From: CAZABP01 sp964483245 | Lineage (GTDB): Bacteria; Planctomycetota; UBA1135; UBA2386 | Length of the DNA: 64,000 bases | Assembly (NCBI GenBank): GCA_964483245.1 | Contig: CAZABP010000017.1 | Span: 22,350-86,349 of the forward strand | Direction: 5' to 3' | Made by a program: the position numbers and the translations under genes | Part shown: positions 24,101-31,856 of the stretch, piece by piece | How the letters are laid out: each line of letters starts with the position of its first letter | Numbering within the stretch: the first letter of the stretch is position 1 | Notes under the pieces: model-generated | Databases searched by the model: none | What the model was told of the DNA's origin: nothing | Seen by the model: only the letters and a program-made list of their open reading frames with translations

Positions 24101-26508
24101 AGGAGGCGACCTGCGACGCCATCGTCTCGCGGATCGAGGCCTTGCTGCCGGGCGCCAGCGGGACCGATGCGCGCCTGCTGCGGCTGTTCCGCGTGCAGAT
24201 CGCGCTGCGCGCCGGCCAGGTGTTGAACCAGCCGGGACCGCACCACGCCGCCGCGCTGGCAGCGCTGCGCGCCGCCGGTCAGGGGACCTGGCTCGCCGGC
24301 GAGCGGCTGCAGATGGCGCAGTACCTGGCGGATCTCGGCGCGCTGCCGACGCCAGAGCTGCGCGCTGCGCGGCTGACCGAGCTCCGTGCGTTGCACCAGG
24401 CAACGTCGCCGGCCGATGCAGAGCGGGTGCAGCTCGCGCTGCAGGTCGCACGGGCCCAGTGGGTCGATGGCGCGCGGGAAGATGCGCTGACGTTCCTGCT
24501 CGCCGGCCTCGACGAGCGCAGCGAGCGGTTCGGCACCCGCTACGAACAGGAGGCCCGCGCACCGTACGAGCAGGCCTGGAGCTGGCAGCTCGAGCTCGCG
24601 CAGTTCCTCGCCGCCGAGCGGTTCGTCGAGCAGGACCGTGCGTCGGCGAGCGGCCAACCACAGCAATGGTTGACGTCGCTGGCGCACGAGACCTGGATCC
24701 GCGCGCTCGAGCGCGACGGCAAGGTCTCGCTCGGCGACGGCCGCCGGCTGTTCCACTGCGCGCGCACGGCGCTGATCGCCGCCCTCGACGATGCCGACGG
24801 CAATTCCCTGCACGCTGCGCTGCAGCGCGTGATCCGGATCCACCGCGCCGCGCACGGCCGCAAGCTCGGCGATGCGCCCGAGCTGCTGCGCGCCTACGCC
24901 CGCGAGTCGTTCCCGCAGCACGCGCGGCGCCAGCCGATGCAGCTCGGACCGGCGCGCGAGCTGGCGCAGGCGATCCGCGAGCTGGCCGGCGCGCTGCCGG
25001 CGATCGAGTTCGCGCTCGACACGTTGGACGCCGAGCCGACCTGGCTGCGCAACGCCGGCAACGGATTCTGGTCACAGATCCACTGGCAGCTCGCCCAGTG
25101 GCGGCACGAGGCCGGCCGGCTCGGCGCCGTCGAGCCGCGGCTGCTCGCACTGTTCTGCCGTGAGCTCGAGCGAGAGCTGCGCACGTCACGCCACGGCTGG
25201 ACCGGCTTCGCCGATCGCGACCACTCGTATTTCTGGGGCGAGCAGGAGACGGAGTTCCTGCGCGTCGCGCGCAAGCTCGCCGAGCTCGAGGCCGACGACG
25301 GCGCGATCCTGCGCAACGTTGCGTACTACCTGTGGGAAGGGCTGCACCGCTTCGACGAGGCGATCGCGCTCGCGCAGCGCACTGAAGCCGCCGGACTCTA
25401 CGACGACGACGGGCGGTTCGAGCTGGCGCAGTGGCTCGTGCGTCAGAAGCGTGCCGCCGAGAGCCTGGGCCTCTACGACCGGCTCTGCAGCGCGCACCCC
25501 GACCGGTTCGACTATGCGCGCGGGTTCGTGCTCGCGCTGCACGGCAGCGGGCGCGTCGAGCTCGCCGAGCAACGCTTCACGGCGATCGAAGCCGAGCTGC
25601 GCAAGCGCGGTCACCACGACCACGGCACGCTCGACCAGCTCGCGCACCTGGCGGCCGAGTGCTCGTTCCGCGAGCACGAGCGGCGGCTGTTGACCGAGGT
25701 CGTGCGGCTGGTCGAGCGGCGTGGCAGCACCGACCAGCTCGGTTGGTACCAGGTGCGCCTCGCGCGCGCCTGCGTCGCCGGTGGCGATCCGGCCGCCGGG
25801 ATCGAGCCGGCCAGCGCCGCGCTGGTCGCGTTCCGCCGCAACAAGGATCTCCGCGACCAGGGCAACCAGGTCCTGCGCGAAGTCCTGGCCGCGCTGCCGG
25901 ACCTCGCCGAGTTCGTGCGGATGCAGGATGCCCGCGCCGCCGAGACCGGGCAGGACGTCCCGGTCCTGCGCAAGGCGCTCGGTGCGTTGCTGCTCGAGCG
26001 CCGCGATTACGGCGCCGCGGCGGCGCAGCTCCGGCTCGCCGCCGAGCTGGCGCCGGCCGACCTCGACTGTTGGCGGATGCTCGCCGGCGCGCACGAGCGG
26101 CGGCGCGACACGCCGGCCCGCGCCGAGGCGCTGCTCGCCGCGATCGAGCAGGCCCCACTCGAGCTGACGCTCTACGCCGAAGTCGCGTCGCTGCTGTCAG
26201 CCGACGACCGCGAGCGCGCGCTGACCAGCGGCGTCGACGTGCTGTTCGAAGAAGCGGCCCCGCACCAGCAGCTCGCCGAGAAGCGCACCGAGCAGCGGCG
26301 CCACGGCGACGCCGTGCTCGAGTGGCGTCAGGTCGTGCGCCTGCGCCGCGAGGAGCCGGACGGCTGGCTGTCGCTGGCACACGCACAGCTCGCGTCGGGC
26401 GACCGCGCCGGTGCCCGCGCCACGTTCGAGCAGATGCTGGCCGAACGCTGGGAGTCGCGCTTCGGCGACGTGCACGGCAACGTGCGGCGGGAGCTGGGGC
26501 GGATGTGA
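18142..26508 (+). CDS. giant exported FecR-VIT-vWA protein with long helical repeat region
   Basis: A 2788-residue protein. The ATG at 18142, after GGGGAGG at 18124-18130, gives a signal peptide (about residues 1-23). A FecR-like beta-domain follows (about 40-122), then a VIT domain (about 187-316, with VEQSFVNHTKARLEGTFFFP), then a von Willebrand A domain whose metal site is intact (DTSAS at 430-434). A low-complexity linker and a second beta-rich part lead to about 1,700 residues of helical repeats of TPR kind. VIT plus vWA is the plan of inter-alpha-trypsin-inhibitor-like proteins, which bind partners through a metal ion; the repeats suggest a scaffold at the cell surface or in the periplasm. 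Function unknown. One gene, no partners nearby. Confidence 0.85.
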   Translation: MNRGLLLLPLSVLALLPALAPALREAPPPPQAATAQDGRAAKVLDLQGRAYARSLGAGRWRLLRAHARLLPGDYVRTEPRGANAIELELTAGHKLLLGPGCIAELQPNGIVRVHEGELEITPAADRTLHVQGAGYDQQLREKTVLQAGKTLQPLPVPPRWLTGYRNSTTSEWLGSLLAQVDGREVPLTIGYHDVRVEIQDQIARTTVEQSFVNHTKARLEGTFFFPLPADATVAGFGMWIGNELVEGDLVERQKARRIFEQILRERRDPGLLEWAGGNLFKARVFPIEALSEKRIRLVYTQVLPREGTTVRYRYGLRSELLRQNPLRKLALHVSVASAAPLTRVHSPTHALRTTADAHTAFAEFEAQDHRPEQDFELLLEVEPTLLRAIAHRRGEDGYFLLQLSPPDPRGQGFQVQAAPSTPLQLVLLADTSASCDRAARAAQTEFLSALLGQLGEQDRFALFACDVQAVALTEGLVAATPQQTAAALDKLRRRRSLGWTDLEPILRAAQQFAAAGVQVLYVGDGRATASASAQIELDARITRLVKAGAQVHTVAPGSVFDRATLERIARVGEGSMRAVSTEPAIDAERLLGEITSPTARGLTLRIDGIRTARVHPAALPPLAAGRELVVLGRYWPEAEAQSGKVTVQGTLAGKPVTWTAELALPADDGGNSFLPRLWASRQIDALLAELPNPAVEAQIVACSTEYGIATPFTSLLVLETDEDRERFGVERRVHMRDGEAEFAAVGDRARLLAQQEQMRLARLWRLELRARMVRELATLGEELHGVHYAYGQAGMAGAKLGHTLATRFDAKDGRVETETGREWGERQYDDGPATENELLADYEQDAADELMPMDEVPAASEPAASPAPVQSLALEKRAARQERVAAKSMLRDQAGAYWFREYVPPAPRGLSALGFPAIGAAPRAPAELPATWPQEVRDAVTRLDRRAALAAQGRIGVIWEREDLHALRGYVTARHHAELSLAPQAWLVTGRTSAPHAGMEWCAEQQRGVLDPAAQVGRTRAAIAGDNRDFHLGTSGYALSENVAGFVPYEVISHRRDGIELRVELRHTQSRDYRIVLVIDTEHDLLLRRELHNGDALQQTLVQSEPFAAGSVWLPGRTELRDGKGRLVARESLRQSGHDVDARFAELRRQRDAALLAPATDPELATSQQAAFAGNADVFQQLLVMLQFVDSQRWNEAHASFVTAAAKVPGKPGLEYLGALLDAWSRRGEEFQAHLPALVGQSRAMDPLVAAVFAYRVHALARAFLHGHEMERLLESFTPQVTAAGFAAEERKLLWRRQQLDVVMQLGRIQEAIAGLRELLARHPDRFDLRQHVAQTLRNLLAYDEAIAVARVVSDDAERWESHEREQMFSHEVAIWYQLAKPAELLAATQRFTAAMPQRGDAWAAWLTALLLDGQEEAAQQFVARELAAEPKPDEPAAAARAQAAVSYALGQYWNLHLHRVDPAWFAPLCAHARALVERDVAYGTVQRILGHHVVGACDPARDVRALLRARLLAAGALEELEPAKLQAFVPLVLYGAETTTAQRHEMRDRLRARWRTTTEPGTEQQLFQLVHTLIAADDDADAIVALLRERHARTTGDERPGTAHALLQALLARPWTEEREDEALRLVEESLPPKAERKELHSMAGDRIRATVQALFELRERALLGDELALRERPRDEQKLLRAQARAKARAELAARLEQERDASDDVRNPWYELEALCLRARAGDAAAALWPRVQKLLALPATADDPSQQRYAERALRLAGWLTVRRGAVDTHAGELMAHLQAGLAATKPGIDWRYQLYRLLLALDRAQELETQLSAWIVPAEFDSQWLVARGYLRAERGALELAVADFAAAHAKGALEAPELRRLADWSLALDRLDDRAKALRAYYAQLDEGSLSQILHRAAQAQQRRGEEAPPPLEPEVFAALGELFRRSPHPHNHAWALQQLYQATKDHRVLTCIADGLLGATAQKGYLLLQGTRQLLDQVHEEATCDAIVSRIEALLPGASGTDARLLRLFRVQIALRAGQVLNQPGPHHAAALAALRAAGQGTWLAGERLQMAQYLADLGALPTPELRAARLTELRALHQATSPADAERVQLALQVARAQWVDGAREDALTFLLAGLDERSERFGTRYEQEARAPYEQAWSWQLELAQFLAAERFVEQDRASASGQPQQWLTSLAHETWIRALERDGKVSLGDGRRLFHCARTALIAALDDADGNSLHAALQRVIRIHRAAHGRKLGDAPELLRAYARESFPQHARRQPMQLGPARELAQAIRELAGALPAIEFALDTLDAEPTWLRNAGNGFWSQIHWQLAQWRHEAGRLGAVEPRLLALFCRELERELRTSRHGWTGFADRDHSYFWGEQETEFLRVARKLAELEADDGAILRNVAYYLWEGLHRFDEAIALAQRTEAAGLYDDDGRFELAQWLVRQKRAAESLGLYDRLCSAHPDRFDYARGFVLALHGSGRVELAEQRFTAIEAELRKRGHHDHGTLDQLAHLAAECSFREHERRLLTEVVRLVERRGSTDQLGWYQVRLARACVAGGDPAAGIEPASAALVAFRRNKDLRDQGNQVLREVLAALPDLAEFVRMQDARAAETGQDVPVLRKALGALLLERRDYGAAAAQLRLAAELAPADLDCWRMLAGAHERRRDTPARAEALLAAIEQAPLELTLYAEVASLLSADDRERALTSGVDVLFEEAAPHQQLAEKRTEQRRHGDAVLEWRQVVRLRREEPDGWLSLAHAQLASGDRAGARATFEQMLAERWESRFGDVHGNVRRELGRM

Positions 26509-26528
26509 GGGCCGAGTTGCGAAGGCGG

Positions 26529-26555
26529 AGCGTCCTCGCGTCCTGCGAGGATGCT
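26529..26555. terminator. bidirectional terminator-like hairpin
   Basis: AGCGTCCTCGC (26529-26539) pairs with GCGAGGATGCT (26545-26555) over 11 positions with one G-T wobble and a GTCCT loop. It lies in the 60-base gap between convergent genes. There is no T-run. Confidence 0.5.
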
Positions 26556-26568
26556 GCGCCGGTGAAAC

Positions 26569-26817
26569 TCAGACATCCTCGCTCCGATGGATCACGCGGA
26601 TCGGCGTCTCGTGTCGCTCGTAGCTCGGCAGCGGCTTGCCGGCGATCGCCCAGGCCTCGAGCGTCATCGCCCAGACTGCGGCGATCCGCTCCTCGGCCGA
26701 GCCGATGATCTCCTCCGGCGGCTCCTCGCCGAGGCGGAGGACGCGGCTCGGCCAGGCGAGGCGCGCGCGCCGGCGGGCTTCGAACTCGGGATCCACGGCC
26801 GGGCAGCGTAGCCGCAC
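26569..26817 (-). CDS. small conserved protein of unknown function
   Basis: An 82-residue protein (75 if the GTG at 26796, reading VDPEFEARRR, is the true start). The pattern WPSRVLRLGEEP, then a helix SAEERIAAVWAMTLEAWAIAG and the end PLPSYERHETPIRVIHR, is that of a small family I recall in Planctomycetota and Acidobacteria, where genes often sit beside a nucleotidyltransferase-like protein; no such gene is here. It starts only six bases after the lipase gene and is probably co-transcribed with it. No catalytic motif is visible. Confidence 0.65.
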   Translation of the reverse strand: MRLRCPAVDPEFEARRRARLAWPSRVLRLGEEPPEEIIGSAEERIAAVWAMTLEAWAIAGKPLPSYERHETPIRVIHRSEDV

Positions 26818-26823
26818 GAGAGG

Positions 26824-28143
26824 TCAGCGCAGCTCCGCGAGCCAAGCCGCGACCTGGCGCAAGCCCGGATGCTCGGCGGCCGGTGTGGATGCTCCGAGGA
26901 GGCCGCGTTCGCGCACGAGGCCGACATGGTCGAGCGGGACCAGGACCGGCTCGACGCCGGCGAGGCGGCCGCGCTCGATGCTGACCGCGCCGTCCCCGGC
27001 ACCGTGCACCAGCTCGTCGAGGTCGGCGACCCAGGCCAACAGCTTGGGCCGCAACGCGCGCGCGAGCGCGGCGTCGTCTGGCAGCTCTTCGAGCAGGTCG
27101 TCGAGCCGGGCACGCAGCGCATCCCGCTGCGCGTCGGTCAACAGCGAGCGTGTGCCGAGCAGCAGCCGGTACTCGACGTCCTCGTTGCGGTGGGCGGCGG
27201 CGAGCCGCTGCTGCAGCACCGATCCCGGCAGCAGGTCCCCGCCCGCCTCGCCGAGCCCGTCGCGCAGGTTGTCGCAGGCATTCGCAAGCAGCAGGCGGCC
27301 GAGCGACTCCGGCTCCTCGCGCCGCTCGACCAGATGCGCTGCGTCACGCAGGAAGCGCAGCCCGCCGAGGTTCGAGCCGGCGTTCGGGGTTCCGATCTGG
27401 ATCAACATCGCGACGTTGCCCGGATCGAGCTCCGGGTCCTCGACGACCGCGCGGCCGATCAGCCCGCCGAGGCTGTAGCCGACGATCGCGACACGCTGCT
27501 CGCCGAGCGCGCGCAGCGCTTCCGCCAGCTCGACCGCGATCCGTTCGACTGCGTCGTCGTTCGGGTAGGCGAACGTCGCGATCTGCGGCGCCGGCTCGTG
27601 CGTCGCGAGGAATGCGCGCAGCTCCGCGAAGACCTCCGGCGTGCTCTCGACGCCGTGCAGCAGCAGCACGAGCGGGCGCTCCGGGTCGAGCTGGCTGGGA
27701 AGCTGCAGCTCGTAGTGTCGCTCCGCGACCTGTTCGCCGGCAAGGCGCCCCAACCAGCTCGCGAGCTTCGCCCGCAGCTCACGCCGCAGCTCGCGTGCGC
27801 GTACGCGGTCGACCCGGATCGTCAGCGCCGAACCGTCTCCCGCGCGCGTGAACTGCACCGTGCCGCGCAGGGCCTTGCGCACCCCGAGCAACAGCGCGTA
27901 GCCGCGGATACCGCTGAGGTCGACCTCTTGCTCCGGCAGCGCCAGCGCGTCGCCGTCGAAGCCGTACGCATCCAGCAGCGCGCGCGCGAGGTCGGCAACG
28001 TCGAGCCGGCCCTGCCGCATCGACACTTCGATCTCGCGGACCGTGTCCGGCTGCTGTGCCGCGGGTGCGGGAGCGAGCAGCAACGCGGTCGCGATCACCG
28101 CCAGCGCCTGCTGCGTCATGCGCGCTTGCAGATGTGACTTCAC
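26824..28143 (-). CDS. exported alpha/beta-hydrolase, lipase-like
   Basis: A 439-residue exported hydrolase (431 if it starts at the ATG at 28119; neither start has a clear ribosome site). The signal peptide is QALAVIATALLLAPAPAAQ. After about 150 residues of helical N-domain comes the lipase core: oxyanion strand LVLLLHGVEST, FAYPNDDAV, nucleophile elbow GYSLGG, then IQIGTPNAGSNLGG, a sequence typical of triacylglycerol-lipase and PGAP1-like enzymes, and a late His in PLDHVGLV. It probably cleaves esters in the periplasm or outside the cell. The upstream gene is a secreted unknown on the same strand, 18 bases away. Confidence 0.83.
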   Translation of the reverse strand: MKSHLQARMTQQALAVIATALLLAPAPAAQQPDTVREIEVSMRQGRLDVADLARALLDAYGFDGDALALPEQEVDLSGIRGYALLLGVRKALRGTVQFTRAGDGSALTIRVDRVRARELRRELRAKLASWLGRLAGEQVAERHYELQLPSQLDPERPLVLLLHGVESTPEVFAELRAFLATHEPAPQIATFAYPNDDAVERIAVELAEALRALGEQRVAIVGYSLGGLIGRAVVEDPELDPGNVAMLIQIGTPNAGSNLGGLRFLRDAAHLVERREEPESLGRLLLANACDNLRDGLGEAGGDLLPGSVLQQRLAAAHRNEDVEYRLLLGTRSLLTDAQRDALRARLDDLLEELPDDAALARALRPKLLAWVADLDELVHGAGDGAVSIERGRLAGVEPVLVPLDHVGLVRERGLLGASTPAAEHPGLRQVAAWLAELR

Positions 28144-28161
28144 CTCAGCGTCACGCGGAGA

Positions 28162-29244
28162 TCACCGGAATTCTGTGATCGCGCCGATGTCTTCGATCAG
28201 CCCTCCGGTCGTGCTCGAAGTCTGGCCGAAGACCGTGGCGATGTCGACGCGCTTTGGCGGCACCGTGGGGATCTCGTTCCGAACGCCATTCGTTGCGCTG
28301 ATCGGCACGAGCGATGGATGGCGGCCGCTGTCCAGGCTGTATGCCTGAACGTGGAACGTGAAGCCCACGAGGCCTGGATCGTAGGAGAGCTCGAGCGGCG
28401 GCGAAGTGAAGGTGCCATAGCCATCCGCGAACAGATGGATGCCATGGAACACATCGTCGACATGCTGAAACGTGCAGAGGCTCGGCCAGTACCGCGCCGG
28501 ATCCTTCGTGCCGAACAGGAATGCACTACGCGCATAGGCTGGGCCCTCCTTGGCCTGCCAGGCGAACACGTGCTTCGCTCCCACACGGTACGAACGGATC
28601 GAACCGGAGAGGGTCATTGGCAGCGAGCGCCCTGTAGCGACGCACCCGGTGCCGGAGGGAATGCCCTGGATCTCCTCCCAGTCACGGGTCTCGGCGGTAT
28701 CGATAGCTGTCCAATCGGAGGTACTCACGGCATGTATGCGCATGTCCCAACAGAGATCCGTTTGGCCGCCGTAGCTCCACGGCACATCGAACTTCAACGA
28801 GAATGCGAACGGCGCAGGATAACCACCGTTTGGTGGGTGGCGGAACTCGGCGAAGTTCACCTGCTTGCGTGTCATCACGAGGATCGGAGAGCCCGTGAAG
28901 TTCTGCGCCCAGGTAACGCTACGCAGCTTGTAGTCACTGGGACCGATCCAGAGTTCCAGTTCCACGGTGCGCGCCGCAAAGGTCGTCCTCTTGAATCGCT
29001 CGAACATGAGCGGCCCCTGCCGGAATGCGATCTGCGAGATTGACCGCGCAGCGCCCTTCAGGTCCGTGTGGATCTGCTGAACCCTAAACGAACAGCAGTA
29101 GAACGGAATCCAGGGCGGGGTGTTGCCCACCCTTCCCTCCCACCCGCGCGGTGAGATCACCGCGCCCTGCCCAGCGATCTGTGCGCCAAGCAGCAGCGCA
29201 ACGAGCAAGCCAGGGACACGCGCGACGTTGAATCGTTCAATCAC
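28162..29244 (-). CDS. exported protein of unknown function, low-GC gene
   Basis: A 360-residue exported protein with a signal peptide (VPGLLVALLLGAQIAGQ). The mature part is beta-rich with many aromatic residues and a CC pair (FYCCSFRVQQIHTD); strands such as TVELELWIGPSDYK and GFTFHVQAYSLD give a jelly-roll impression. I do not recognise a named family, though similar secreted proteins occur as paralogs in some planctomycetes. Base use is unlike its neighbours: line 28681-28740 has 35 of 60 G+C against 43 of 60 in line 27601-27660 of the next gene. That may mark recent arrival or weak selection. It begins 163 bases after the membrane protein gene upstream. Confidence 0.7.
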   Translation of the reverse strand: MIERFNVARVPGLLVALLLGAQIAGQGAVISPRGWEGRVGNTPPWIPFYCCSFRVQQIHTDLKGAARSISQIAFRQGPLMFERFKRTTFAARTVELELWIGPSDYKLRSVTWAQNFTGSPILVMTRKQVNFAEFRHPPNGGYPAPFAFSLKFDVPWSYGGQTDLCWDMRIHAVSTSDWTAIDTAETRDWEEIQGIPSGTGCVATGRSLPMTLSGSIRSYRVGAKHVFAWQAKEGPAYARSAFLFGTKDPARYWPSLCTFQHVDDVFHGIHLFADGYGTFTSPPLELSYDPGLVGFTFHVQAYSLDSGRHPSLVPISATNGVRNEIPTVPPKRVDIATVFGQTSSTTGGLIEDIGAITEFR

Positions 29245-29407
29245 GGCACTTCTGCTCCAATGTTGAGGTGGGTGTTCAGGAGGTCACGCTTCCGACCAGC
29301 ACCTGCCAGGGTCAATGACGACGTGGAAGACCTACTCGCAACCGACCGAACGCGATCTGGACCTACCATGTGCCGCGATCCTATCGCGCCGGCCGAGGTC
29401 CGTCGGC

Positions 29408-31348
29408 TCAGCGCGGCAACCCCTCCAGGATCGCCCGCGCGTTCTCTCGCTGCGCGGGCAGCGCCTGCGGATCCCCGACCACTCCAGCGAGCAACTCCAT
29501 CGCCGTGCCGCGCTCACCGAGCCCCCACGCGCACTGCGCGAGCGCGAGGCGCGCCTCGATGCGTGGAGCATGTCCGTCGCGACCTGGACGCAGCTCCGCA
29601 GCGTGCTGCAGCATCGGCTGTGCATCGCGATAGCGCCGCGCGCGCAGCAGCAACATGCCGTGATACAGATCCCAGTGCGGATCCTCGCCGCGCGTGCGGA
29701 TCGCCTGCTCGAGCTTCGCAATCAACCATGCATCCGGACGCCGCGCCTCACGCTGCAACTGCTCGAGCCGGTGCCAGCTCAAGAGCGACGACGGGCGCAG
29801 CGAGAGCGCGGTGACGAGCTCATCGGCCGCCGATTCGAGCTCACCGCGCGCACGGTGCAGGCGGGAGAGCAGCCCGTGCAACGCCGGAAGATCCTCCTCG
29901 ACATCGCGGTGCCCGGCGTCGAGGCCGCGCCGCAGCGCCCGTCCTGCATCGTCGAGCCTGCCCTGCTCGAGCAGGACGGCACCGAGGTTGCTCCAGGACA
30001 GCGCGTGCTCCGGATCGAGCGCGAGCGCTGCTTCGAGCTCGGCGATCGCGCGCTGCGGCTCGCCCGACTGCGCGAGCAGCGCGCCGGCATTGCTGCGCAG
30101 GTGTACGGAGCGCGGCTGGGTCTGCGCATCGCGCAGCACGAGCGTGCGGTTGTCCTGCCAGTCGTCATTGCGGAGCACGAGCAGGATCGTGCTGAACAGC
30201 AACCAGCCCGCGATCCACCAGACGGCGCGCGGGCGCTGTGCCAGCGCTGCGGCGAGCAGCGCGACGGCGAGGCTCGGCGCGTAGTACAGCCGCTCGGCGA
30301 AGATGGTCCCGACCGCGAATGGCAGGTTAGAGGTCACGAACGCGAACCCGAAGAACGCTGCCGCCGCGAGCAGGCCGAGCGGGAACCGGCGTGCATAGCG
30401 CAGCGCGAAGAACCACACCGTCCCGTGCAGCGCGACCGCCAGCAGGAACTGCCAATCACCGAGACCATCGAGCACCGGCAACACGCAAGGTCCCCAATCC
30501 GAGCTGAGCCCGATAGGCAGCAGGCACATGCGCATCCCGTGCACGAGCACGAGCGTCGCCGTCGCAATCCGCGCGTCCCACGCCACGTGCGCCAGCGGAT
30601 TCGCGAGCCACGCGGTCTCCGCGGCTGCGTCGAGCCCGGCGATCATCGACGCACGCAGCGCGAGGAACAGCGCGAGCGGCGGGCCGGTGACGAGCAGACC
30701 CCGCAGCAGGACGCGACCCCAGCCGGCACGCGTCACGATGCCATCGACCAGCACGAGCATCGGTGCCCAGGCGACCGTGCTCTCCTTGCTGCCGAATGCC
30801 AGGAACAACAGCAGCGCCGCCGCGACGCGCCACCACCCGCCGCGCAGATGCAGCAGCACGGCCCCGAGCCCGCACGTGAATCCGAGCAGCTCGGCGCGCC
30901 CGACGATCCCGACGACCGCTTCGCTGTGGATCGCGTGCAGGCCGAACACCGCCGCCGCGGCGGCGCGCGGCAGGATCCCGGCCGCGAGCTTCCCGACCAA
31001 CACCCAGACCAACGCCGTCGCGCCGACGTGCAGCAGCAGGTTCACCAGTCTCGCGCACCACACCGCGTCCCCGGCGACCGCGTGTCCGAGCGCATACGAC
31101 AGCACGGTCACCGGCCGATACAGCGTGTCGGCGCGCCCGGAGCCGGACCACCAACCGGACGTGAAGTAGTCCCACGGCGCGCGCAATGCGGCGACATACG
31201 GATTCTGCGTGCCGTCGTCGCGCGTCCCCATCGCGACCAGCCGGTCGTCGAGCGTGAAGTCGTGCCCGAGTGTCGGCAGATACACGAGGAACGTCGCGAG
31301 CAGGATCGCGCCCAACGCCCAGCTCGCGCGATCCGGCCGGCGCGGCAT
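29408..31348 (-). CDS. TMTC-like multi-pass membrane protein with TPR repeats
   Basis: A 646-residue protein. The start at ATG 31348 opens with PRRPDRASWALGAILLATFL, a first membrane helix. The sequence LVYLPTLGHDFTLDDR, with an acidic pair in the first loop, then YRPVTVLSYAL and about ten membrane helices, is the plan of the DUF1736/TMTC family and GT-C glycosyltransferases that use polyprenyl-phosphate sugars. About 250 C-terminal residues carry TPR units (NLGAVLLEQGRLDDAGRALRR and others). In animals TMTC proteins O-mannosylate cadherins; bacterial members are uncharacterised. It follows the carboxyl-carrier gene with a 10-base gap and so may be on the carboxylase message, an odd pairing. 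Confidence 0.8.
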   Translation of the reverse strand: MPRRPDRASWALGAILLATFLVYLPTLGHDFTLDDRLVAMGTRDDGTQNPYVAALRAPWDYFTSGWWSGSGRADTLYRPVTVLSYALGHAVAGDAVWCARLVNLLLHVGATALVWVLVGKLAAGILPRAAAAAVFGLHAIHSEAVVGIVGRAELLGFTCGLGAVLLHLRGGWWRVAAALLLFLAFGSKESTVAWAPMLVLVDGIVTRAGWGRVLLRGLLVTGPPLALFLALRASMIAGLDAAAETAWLANPLAHVAWDARIATATLVLVHGMRMCLLPIGLSSDWGPCVLPVLDGLGDWQFLLAVALHGTVWFFALRYARRFPLGLLAAAAFFGFAFVTSNLPFAVGTIFAERLYYAPSLAVALLAAALAQRPRAVWWIAGWLLFSTILLVLRNDDWQDNRTLVLRDAQTQPRSVHLRSNAGALLAQSGEPQRAIAELEAALALDPEHALSWSNLGAVLLEQGRLDDAGRALRRGLDAGHRDVEEDLPALHGLLSRLHRARGELESAADELVTALSLRPSSLLSWHRLEQLQREARRPDAWLIAKLEQAIRTRGEDPHWDLYHGMLLLRARRYRDAQPMLQHAAELRPGRDGHAPRIEARLALAQCAWGLGERGTAMELLAGVVGDPQALPAQRENARAILEGLPR

Positions 31349-31358
31349 GCCGATCCCG

Positions 31359-31856
31359 CTATTCGAGCTCGACGAGGAGCGCGCCGCCGGCGACCGCCTG
31401 CCCCTTGCGCGCATGGATCCGCCGCACGGTCCCGGCGTCCTCGCTGTCGATCGGGTTCTGCATCTTCATCGCTTCGAGCACGACGAGCGTCTGGCCCGCT
31501 TCGACCTGCTCCCCTTCGGCGACCAGGACCTCGACGACGACGCCGGGCATCGCCGCTTCGACGGCGCGCGGGCCGGTCGGGCGGTGGCCGGCGACCGCGT
31601 GCGCGGCGCGCTCCCGCTCGTCCTCGACCGTCAATGCGATCCGCTCGCCGGCGATGTGCACGACGACCTGCGTGCCGTCGCGCTCGACCAGCACGTCGTG
31701 GCTGACGCCGTCGACGACCAGCGCCAGCTCGCCGCCGCCATTGCGCTGCACGTCGAGCTGCAGCTCGTGACCGTCGCGCAGCACGACCAGCGCATCCCCC
31801 TGGCGGCGGAACTGGAACACCAGCTCGCGTCCACCGACGTTGCAGAAGTACTTCAA
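31359..31856 (-). CDS. biotin carboxyl carrier protein of an acyl-CoA carboxylase
   Basis: A 165-residue carrier. The C-terminal 80 residues are a biotinyl domain with VLEAMKMQNPI, whose Lys is biotinylated. The N-terminal half (KYFCNVGGRELVFQFRRQGD) is beta-rich and looks like the linker domain found in propionyl-CoA carboxylase carriers. The start is TTG 31856, giving a TTGA overlap with the stop of the biotin carboxylase gene; a longer frame through that gene is not real. The carrier moves carboxybiotin from the carboxylase to the transferase. Confidence 0.88.
   Translation of the reverse strand: MKYFCNVGGRELVFQFRRQGDALVVLRDGHELQLDVQRNGGGELALVVDGVSHDVLVERDGTQVVVHIAGERIALTVEDERERAAHAVAGHRPTGPRAVEAAMPGVVVEVLVAEGEQVEAGQTLVVLEAMKMQNPIDSEDAGTVRRIHARKGQAVAGGALLVELE

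Noticed and set aside
19192..24921. 1909-codon open frame on the minus strand
   Set aside because: It lies wholly inside the giant plus-strand gene and reads as a low-complexity, R/L/Q-rich sequence without domains. Long antisense frames arise in GC-rich DNA because stops are rare.
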